The notes under the pieces: model-generated | The model's database searches: none | The model's input: the letters and a program-made list of their open reading frames with translations, nothing else | What the model was told of the DNA's origin: nothing | Shown: one piece after another, positions 7,094 through 12,480 of the stretch | Layout of the letters: every line of letters starts with the position of its first letter | How positions within the stretch are numbered: position 1 is the stretch's first letter | From: Thermodesulfovibrio sp. | Lineage (GTDB): Bacteria > Nitrospirota > Thermodesulfovibrionia > Thermodesulfovibrionales > JdFR-85 | DNA length: 12,480 nucleotides | NCBI GenBank assembly: GCA_027050975.1 | Contig: JALUAR010000169.1 | Location: 1-12,480 of the forward strand | Direction: 5' to 3' | Translations under genes and position numbers: made by a program

Positions 7094-7841
7094 AATTTAC
7101 AAGAGACTGCCAAAGACGAACTGCGGAGACTGTCCGCAAAAGACCTGCATGGCCTTTGGACTGGCCCTTCTGAAGGGAGAGGCATCAGTAGATGATTGCC
7201 CTCATCTACAATCAGATTCACGGGAGGAACTTTCCCGCATCAAGCCGACTGACTGGCGACTGGACCTTATAGAGAGCTTAAAAGGTGAAATCAGACAACT
7301 CAATATCAAGGAGATAGCTCCATCCATAGGAGCAGCAGTCAGAGATGATTCTATCATTATTAAATGCCTCGGTACGGAATACACAATCACACCTGAAGGT
7401 GATATAGAGACAGAGGGACACATTAATCCCTGGATAAAGATACTTCTTCTCCATTACATAAGAACAAGAGGCCAGGGTGAGCCAACAGGCAGATGGGTCT
7501 CCTTTTCCGAGCTGAAATCAGGCATGGTAAAGGCTCAGTCTTTCGAAAGGGAGTGTGAGATACCGCTTATGGAGGCGCTTAATGATGACTTCAACCATGT
7601 GGACAGACTCCTGACAATGCTCGGAGCAAAAAGGGTTGAGCATGAGCCTGCAGAGTATGCATGGCTTTTTTATCCACTACCAAAGATACCGGTGCTGATA
7701 CTTTACTGGAGCGGTGAGGAACCGGCTTTAAAGGTTCTGTTCGATAGCATTGTTGACAGGTTTCTTGATGTGGAATCCCTTATCTTTCTGATGGAGGGAC
7801 TGATTCATATAATACGTCAATCAAAGATCCAGCACAGATAG
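7077..7841 (+). CDS. Fe-S domain plus DUF3786 protein
   Basis: The 254-residue protein has an N-terminal four-cysteine motif C16-x2-C19-x4-C24-x16-C41 (NCGDCPQKTC and DDCPH). This fits the small 4Fe-4S domain (PF04060 type) also found in corrinoid/iron-sulfur protein and related electron-transfer proteins. The remainder looks like DUF3786: VSFSELKSG at about 141-149, then FYPLPKIPVLILYWSGEE near residues 198-215, VLFDSIVDRFLDVESL, and a C-terminal helix. That domain has no established function; it occurs mainly in anaerobes with corrinoid or C1 metabolism and is predicted to be cytoplasmic. The start at 7077 is supported by GAGG at 7066-7069 with a seven-base spacer, inside the end of the membrane fusion protein gene. 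The 3' end overlaps the opposite-strand HD-GYP gene by 21 bases. It may bind or deliver a metal or corrinoid, but this is inference. Confidence 0.82.
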   Translation: MQNPIEIYKRLPKTNCGDCPQKTCMAFGLALLKGEASVDDCPHLQSDSREELSRIKPTDWRLDLIESLKGEIRQLNIKEIAPSIGAAVRDDSIIIKCLGTEYTITPEGDIETEGHINPWIKILLLHYIRTRGQGEPTGRWVSFSELKSGMVKAQSFERECEIPLMEALNDDFNHVDRLLTMLGAKRVEHEPAEYAWLFYPLPKIPVLILYWSGEEPALKVLFDSIVDRFLDVESLIFLMEGLIHIIRQSKIQHR

Positions 7842-8936
7842 TTTTGCACCAATCCAGCGCAAAAAGGCGTCAACCACAACCGGGTCGAACTGCTTTCCTG
7901 CATTATTCCGAATCTCCTCGATTGCCTGCTGAAAAGTCTTTCTATGGCGATATGGTCTGTCAGAAGTCATTGCATCAAAGGCATCGGCAACAGCAAGAAT
8001 CCTTGACATCATCGGAATGTCTTCTCCTTTCATCCCATGAAGGCCTGATCCGTCATAATGCTCGTGATGGTATTTTATACAGTCAATAACCTCTGTAAAG
8101 CCTGACAACTCCGATAAAATCTCTGCTCCAACAACGGGATGCCTCATCAATTCATCCCATTCGTGATCATCAAGCTCATCTCTTTTGTTCAGAATCTCTC
8201 TTGGAATGGTGATCTTCCCGATATCATGCAGAAGACTGCAGATTCTAAGCCGCTCAAGCTCTGAAGAACTCAATCCCATCTCCCTGCCTATACCAATCGC
8301 ATATTCCGTAACCCTCTCAGTGTGGCCTGCTGTCCAGAGAGATGTTGCCTCAAGGGCTTTTACAAAGGATTTGATAGTACCTATAAGGAATGTCTGAATC
8401 TCTTTGGAAAGAAGGGCGTTCTCAATAAAGAGAGAAGTAAAGAATGAGATCGTATTCAAAAGCTTTATATCACCGGCAAAGAACTCTCTACCCTCTTCTT
8501 TGTCCGCAACAACCACAGATCCCAATACCCTCTTTTTACCACGAAGGGGAACTACCAGAATGGAATCAAAATCAAACCCTTCCATCTTCCACTTGGTAGA
8601 GTTCAATTTGCATATTGCCATTGGTTTACCCGTTTCCAGAACATACCAGAAAAGATTATCCTTACTGGAGATGGTTACTTCCGCATCCCAGGCCCCGGAG
8701 CACTCCTTTGTATAAAGACAATTTTTTTCCTCATCAAGAAAGAGGATAACCGCTGTTTTAACATTAAGAAGATACTTAATCTCCTTCAGGAAAACACGAC
8801 AAATCTCGTCGACATTCAGGCCGAGAAACTCTTCAGATAAACGATAAAGGAGAGAAAGCTCTTCATAACTATCACTTAATTCCTTAACAGTGGCCAGCAG
8901 ATCCTGTTTTAATCTATCTATCTCCGATGCTTTCAA
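7821..8936 (-). CDS. GAF plus HD-GYP domain phosphodiesterase-like protein
   Basis: A soluble protein of 371 residues. Residues below are counted from the TTG at 8942, two codons upstream of the chosen start. A short coiled coil (about 5-35) leads to a GAF sensor domain (about 35-175, with VVPLRGKKRVLGSVVVAD typical of GAF). The HD-GYP domain occupies about 185-365: H207 (GHTERV), H239-D240 (LLHDIGK), H268 (MRHPVVGAEIL), H292-H293 (YHHEHYDGSG) and D320 (AVADAFDAMTSDRPYR). These residues bind the di-iron or tri-iron centre of c-di-GMP (or cGAMP) phosphodiesterases. The GYP triplet is degenerate: DGSGLHGMKG in place of DGxGYPxGLxG, so activity or specificity is uncertain. GGAGG at 8947-8943 abuts the TTG at 8942 but is six bases from the TTG at 8936, so I take 8936 as the start. 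The gene overlaps the upstream response regulator by 23 bases, which suggests that receiver as its partner. Confidence 0.88.
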   Translation of the reverse strand: MKASEIDRLKQDLLATVKELSDSYEELSLLYRLSEEFLGLNVDEICRVFLKEIKYLLNVKTAVILFLDEEKNCLYTKECSGAWDAEVTISSKDNLFWYVLETGKPMAICKLNSTKWKMEGFDFDSILVVPLRGKKRVLGSVVVADKEEGREFFAGDIKLLNTISFFTSLFIENALLSKEIQTFLIGTIKSFVKALEATSLWTAGHTERVTEYAIGIGREMGLSSSELERLRICSLLHDIGKITIPREILNKRDELDDHEWDELMRHPVVGAEILSELSGFTEVIDCIKYHHEHYDGSGLHGMKGEDIPMMSRILAVADAFDAMTSDRPYRHRKTFQQAIEEIRNNAGKQFDPVVVDAFLRWIGAKLSVLDL

Positions 8937-9282
8937 GTACAACCTCCAACAGCACCCTCGGACTGAATGGCTTTGTTATATATCTGTCCACCCCACAACT
9001 TAGACCAAGCTTTTCGTCATCCTCCTGTCCCTTGGCGGTGAGCATAAAGACCGGAATATCTGCCAGCTCAGGATCAGATTTTATGTTTTTGCAAATCTCC
9101 AATCCGCTAATCTCGGGCATCATCCAGTCCAGAATAATAAGGTCCGGCTTAACCTCCCTTATTTTTTTCACTGCATCCGTGCTTTCTCTCAAAGTGATAA
9201 CCTCAAGACCGGCTCTGGACAACTTGTCTTCTATCATCATTAAAATAAAAGGTTCGTCATCAATTACCATTACCTTTGGCAT
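8914..9282 (-). CDS. Single-domain (CheY-like) response regulator
   Basis: A complete receiver domain of 122 residues with no output domain. The acidic pair is D8-D9, the phospho-acceptor D52 (LIILDWMMP), the switch threonine T82 (MLTAKG) and the conserved lysine K104 (ITKPF), so it should be phosphorylatable. The only cysteines are C64 and C96. The start is clear: AGGAGG (9293-9288) five bases before the ATG, located inside the end of the histidine kinase gene. It overlaps the kinase by 23 bases and the HD-GYP gene by 23 bases, so the three are almost certainly co-translated. The likely phosphate donor is the adjacent kinase. The likely target is the HD-GYP protein, which lacks its own receiver. 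Confidence 0.93.
   Translation of the reverse strand: MPKVMVIDDEPFILMMIEDKLSRAGLEVITLRESTDAVKKIREVKPDLIILDWMMPEISGLEICKNIKSDPELADIPVFMLTAKGQEDDEKLGLSCGVDRYITKPFSPRVLLEVVLESIGDR
8943..8947 (-). promoter_or_regulatory. Shine-Dalgarno that decides the HD-GYP gene start
   Basis: GGAGG on the minus strand lies inside the response regulator gene. It is immediately adjacent to the TTG at 8942-8940 (no spacer) but six bases from the next in-frame TTG at 8936-8934, which favours the latter. No ATG or GTG start is available near the N-terminus, so a TTG start limits translation and may set stoichiometry against the receiver. Confidence 0.5.
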
Positions 9283-12200
9283 CTCTACCTCCTGGATATG
9301 AAGTGGAAGCCTCTTTTAGCCGTCCCTTGGGAAAGAATACTGTTACGGTGGTCCCTTTTCCAAGCTTGCTTTTGATCTCCAGTCTGCCTCCATGAAGGTT
9401 TACAATCTCTTTGCATAAGGAAAGACCTAATCCGGTACCTTTGGTTCTCTCGCCATGTTTACCCCTAAAGAATCGTTCACCAATGTGAGGCAGGTCACGT
9501 TCTGGAATTCCCCAGCCAGTATCGCTTTCTTCTATTATAACATATTCATCTGAGGGGTAAATCCTGAGGGTGATTTCGCACCCCCTTTCGGAATATCTTA
9601 TGGAGTTGTCTATGAGATTGGAGATTAACTGAAAGACCTTGTCACGATCGGCATAGAATTCCTTAAGCATATCCGAAATCTCTGTCCTGAAAACAATATC
9701 CTTTTTTCTGAACTCCTCATAAAAGGTATCCTTGATACTGCTAATCAACTCGTTAACATTTACATTGGAACACTTGAGTTCCTCTCTGCCACTTTCAATA
9801 CGTGATATATTGAGCAGATCGGAAACCATATCAGAAAGCCTCAGCCCCTCTTCATAAATGGTATTAAGATATCTTCGTGCCCTCTGGCCTGTCACCTCTT
9901 CGTCTATTAACATTTCGGTAAGCCCCACTATTGCAGACAAAGGGGTTCTGAACTCGTGAGACACAGACCTGATCAGATCTGTCTTCATTCGGTCAATCTC
10001 TTTCTCTTTTGTTATATCCCTTAAAACCTGCACTGCCCCGTAAACCTTTCCTGAAGTATCAACAAGGGGTAAGGCATCTACATGAATCACTCTGACATCC
10101 TTCTCTCTTGCAATATTTATCTCACCTGTTGCTATTTTGCCTGACAATGCTGCCTCTACAGGACAGGTATCGGTTGTAAACTGTCCTAATATCTCCCTGT
10201 AGCTTTTGCCCACAATTGAGGTAATAGGAATACCGAGCATCTTTTCTACTGAACGGTTGGCAGAGATTATGATTCCCTCGGGATTAACCGTACAGACTCC
10301 CTCGGATATCGTGTTCAGTATAGCCTCTGCAAGCCCCTTTTCTATTATTCTCTTCTCGTAAATCTGGCTCCTCTCATAAGCCACACCGTAAATACTGGAG
10401 ATAATCCTGAGGAAGTGGAGTTCATCCTCATCGTAAAAATAGCGGATCTTATACCCCAGTGTAAATACACCAAGGATCCTCTCTCCGATCATTACCGGAA
10501 AACAGACCAGTGTTTTGATTCCTTCCTCCCTCAGCCCTTTGACATAGTAATATTTGTTTTCACTTAATATATCATCGATTACAACAAAATTCCTCTTCTC
10601 GACAGCATAGTTCTCGGGAGTTATAAGCTGGGTTGATATTCTGCTTTTTGATAAAGGAATGCCTCTGGAGTCCTTCATCAACAGAGAGCCATCCTCCTGT
10701 ATCTCCCAGAATATTACCGCATCTGCATGTAAGAACTCGGAAAGCAGCCTTACTGCATTGGATATAACCTCTTTTATGTCTCCTGCGGAGGAAAGACTGG
10801 ATGATAGTTTCAGAAGGGTCTCCTGCTCGTGTATTCTCCTTGTTTTCTGTACCTCAAAGAGTTCCTTCATCTTCTCGTAAAGCCTGATATTCTCCAGGGC
10901 AAGCCCTGTCATCTCACCGGCGGATTTCAATATATTCTCCTCATCGGGGGTAAAATTATGCTCCTTGTATTTGAACAGGCAGTAAACCCCCAGAATCCGT
11001 TCCTTTCCTTTCACTGGGATACAACAGTACCCCTTTATACCGGAATGCTTAATAATAGAACGCGTAACTCTCTGGTCCGCACTCAGATCCGAAGTGGTCA
11101 TAATCTCACCGGTTACAGCCACTCTTCCCGGAATATCCTCACCTATCCTCACCCTTCCAGCCTCTCTTACGAACTGTTCTGAAATACCCCTATGATAGGA
11201 GCAATTAAGCACCCTGTTTTTCTCATCGAGTATAAAGAATCCTCCACCATCCATATCAAAGGTGTCAATCAGTTTATCAAGAACAGCAGTGAATACCTCA
11301 TCTGCCTTCAGTGATCTGTTGATAATGGAGGCTATTGCATTTATCATCAACAACTCTCTGTTTCGTCTCTCTATCTCCTCCTCGTATCGTACTCTGACCG
11401 TGATGTCGCGCATAAGCTCGAGAACCTCTATAATATTGCCTTCCGAGTCTCTGATGGGTGAGGCAAGGATCTCCTCATAGCACTTATTGCCAAAATCATC
11501 ATAATGTTCGTGAACGGATCTGATAACATCGGTGTTAACAAAAACCCCTTGAAGCGGACACTCCTCCCCTTCCATCCAGCATGGGCGTAAGTTTTTATGA
11601 GCAATATCAAAGCATTTTTTACCGACTATATCTACACCATATTTCTTCTTTGCCACATCATTGGCTCTGACAACAACATACTCTTTATTGATAATAAGCA
11701 TTGCGTCTTGAATGCTGTTCATGATGGTCTCTAAATGGTCTTTTGATTCCTTTAGCTCCCTGAGAAGTTTTGCCTGCTCGCTAAAATCCTTGATTATCCC
11801 AAGCTTTCCCACTACCCTATTGTCACGCATAATAGGAGCACCTGTAATAAGAACCGGAATCCTGCTTCCGTCACGAGCAATAAACTCTACCTGGTATGTA
11901 GAGTGCTCACCTTTTAATCTCTTTGTCTCAACCTCTCTCCTGACAATGGAAGCATAATCTTCGTCAAAGAAGTCATAAATTGAGGAACCTATTGCCTCTT
12001 CCCTGGTGTAACCAAAGAGCTTTGTAAAGGCAGGATTGATGTCAATCACAATATCATGCTCATCAACCACCCAGAGTGCATCCATCATTGTCTGAACATA
12101 GAGGTCCTTTTTTTGTAACTCCTCTGTTCTGACCTTAAGCGTACTGATCATGTTGTTGAAGACAGCTGTAACCTCGCCAATCTCGTCATCACTCAACACG

Positions 12201-12480
12201 GGAACGTTTACGTTGAAGTCGCCCTCTCTAACCCGCTCTGCAGCTTCACGGAGTGATTTTATCGGTCGCAAAAGCCGCCTTGAGAAAAACAGAGAAAGTA
12301 CAAAGGCAACAAAAAAGGCATAGAAGGATATGGCGATAAGATGTCCCATGATTTTTTCTATAAAGTTCTGGTGGGCTGAGCGAACATCAAACTGACCTGC
12401 CTGAATTAACGCCTCTTCTTTACTAAAGGTATCCTTCAGTTCTTTGTTGATTGTAAGAGTAAGGGGCAAAAGCAGAACTA
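9260..12480 (-). CDS. Multi-PAS/GAF membrane sensor histidine kinase (5' end cut by window)
   Basis: At least 1072 residues are visible; numbering is from the in-frame TTG at 12469. The frame is open to the window edge, and the residues before it (VLLL, then PLTLTI) look like the end of a first membrane helix, so the true start lies beyond 12480. A short extracytoplasmic loop of about 30 residues follows, then a second membrane helix (about 42-62), HAMP (about 63-112), PAS (about 122-235), a cysteine-bearing PAS (245-360), GAF (370-530), GAF (550-705), PAS (712-820), HisKA with H838 (SHEFRTPL; codon 9958-9956) and HATPase. Catalytic-domain boxes are N951 and N955 (NLIDN), DTGWGIP (983-989) and GTGLGLSL (1011-1018). 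No receiver is fused; the CheY-like protein is encoded just downstream with a 23-base overlap. The tiny outer loop suggests sensing in the membrane or cytoplasm through PAS/GAF ligands rather than a large periplasmic domain. The C-terminal tail (about 1052-1069) is low complexity and coincides with the overlap. Confidence 0.93.
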   Translation of the reverse strand, partial: VLLLPLTLTINKELKDTFSKEEALIQAGQFDVRSAHQNFIEKIMGHLIAISFYAFFVAFVLSLFFSRRLLRPIKSLREAAERVREGDFNVNVPVLSDDEIGEVTAVFNNMISTLKVRTEELQKKDLYVQTMMDALWVVDEHDIVIDINPAFTKLFGYTREEAIGSSIYDFFDEDYASIVRREVETKRLKGEHSTYQVEFIARDGSRIPVLITGAPIMRDNRVVGKLGIIKDFSEQAKLLRELKESKDHLETIMNSIQDAMLIINKEYVVVRANDVAKKKYGVDIVGKKCFDIAHKNLRPCWMEGEECPLQGVFVNTDVIRSVHEHYDDFGNKCYEEILASPIRDSEGNIIEVLELMRDITVRVRYEEEIERRNRELLMINAIASIINRSLKADEVFTAVLDKLIDTFDMDGGGFFILDEKNRVLNCSYHRGISEQFVREAGRVRIGEDIPGRVAVTGEIMTTSDLSADQRVTRSIIKHSGIKGYCCIPVKGKERILGVYCLFKYKEHNFTPDEENILKSAGEMTGLALENIRLYEKMKELFEVQKTRRIHEQETLLKLSSSLSSAGDIKEVISNAVRLLSEFLHADAVIFWEIQEDGSLLMKDSRGIPLSKSRISTQLITPENYAVEKRNFVVIDDILSENKYYYVKGLREEGIKTLVCFPVMIGERILGVFTLGYKIRYFYDEDELHFLRIISSIYGVAYERSQIYEKRIIEKGLAEAILNTISEGVCTVNPEGIIISANRSVEKMLGIPITSIVGKSYREILGQFTTDTCPVEAALSGKIATGEINIAREKDVRVIHVDALPLVDTSGKVYGAVQVLRDITKEKEIDRMKTDLIRSVSHEFRTPLSAIVGLTEMLIDEEVTGQRARRYLNTIYEEGLRLSDMVSDLLNISRIESGREELKCSNVNVNELISSIKDTFYEEFRKKDIVFRTEISDMLKEFYADRDKVFQLISNLIDNSIRYSERGCEITLRIYPSDEYVIIEESDTGWGIPERDLPHIGERFFRGKHGERTKGTGLGLSLCKEIVNLHGGRLEIKSKLGKGTTVTVFFPKGRLKEASTSYPGGRDAKGNGN
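9288..9293 (-). promoter_or_regulatory. Perfect Shine-Dalgarno of the response regulator, inside the kinase gene
   Basis: AGGAGG on the minus strand with a five-base spacer to the ATG at 9282. It is the strongest ribosome site in the window, consistent with the receiver being made in excess of the kinase. Confidence 0.7.

Noticed and set aside
1924..7841. A mobile defence island built around the nuclease/ATPase pair
   Set aside because: There are no integrase, transposase, terminal repeats or known defence genes, and codon use matches the flanking genes. Housekeeping repair is the simpler reading.
8927..9301. Plus-strand open frame of 124 codons
   Set aside because: It is the mirror of the response regulator gene, whose phospho-acceptor and switch residues are intact. 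The Ser/Ile-rich product is typical of an antisense frame.
12467..12469. TTG as the true start of the histidine kinase
   Set aside because: The frame stays open to the window edge and upstream codons encode hydrophobic residues, so this is the middle of a membrane helix. The gene is partial.

Overview
This window is compact bacterial chromosome of moderate GC content. It most resembles an anaerobic, ferredoxin-using bacterium of the Nitrospirota or Desulfobacterota kind. The lineage is an inference from gene content (a ferredoxin-dependent 2-oxoacid oxidoreductase subunit, a DUF3786 iron-sulfur protein, a very large multi-PAS/GAF kinase) and from heavy use of AGA/AGG and ATA codons; nothing here fixes it. 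I see no rRNA, tRNA, CRISPR array, transposase, integrase or phage gene.

Layout. (1) Bases 1-987, + strand: a promoter-like leader and the TPP-binding beta subunit of a 2-oxoacid:ferredoxin oxidoreductase. It has no alpha-subunit partner in view, and one canonical iron-sulfur ligand is replaced by Gln. (2) 997-1599, - strand: a small SAM-dependent methyltransferase, tail to tail with the first gene. (3) 1600-1923: the only sizeable gene-free stretch, a divergent intergenic region with a degenerate heptamer repeat and a near-leaderless extended -10 promoter. (4) 1924-5794, + strand: an overlapping pair, a Mre11/SbcD/YhaO-type metallophosphoesterase and a Rad50/SbcC/YhaN-type ATPase. The ATPase has no zinc hook and carries a two-helix hydrophobic hairpin in the middle of its coiled coil. 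(5) 5858-7841, + strand: a second overlapping pair, a HlyD/MacA-type membrane fusion protein and an Fe-S/DUF3786 protein. (6) 7821-12480, - strand: a signalling operon read from the right edge leftwards: a giant hybrid-sensing histidine kinase cut by the window edge, a single-domain response regulator, and a GAF-HD-GYP phosphodiesterase-like protein.

How the genes may work together. The YhaO/YhaN-like pair should form a nuclease/ATPase complex, possibly tied to the membrane by the hairpin. The three signalling genes overlap by about 23 bases at each junction and form a plausible phosphorelay: kinase to CheY-like receiver to c-di-GMP-type phosphodiesterase, with receiver and output on separate chains. 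The membrane fusion protein and DUF3786 gene share a transcript but have no obvious common pathway. The last + strand gene and the last - strand gene overlap tail to tail by 21 bases, which leaves no room for a conventional terminator. All three + strand promoter candidates have the form TGA-TATAAT or TGA-TAGAAT (extended -10) with no recognisable -35.
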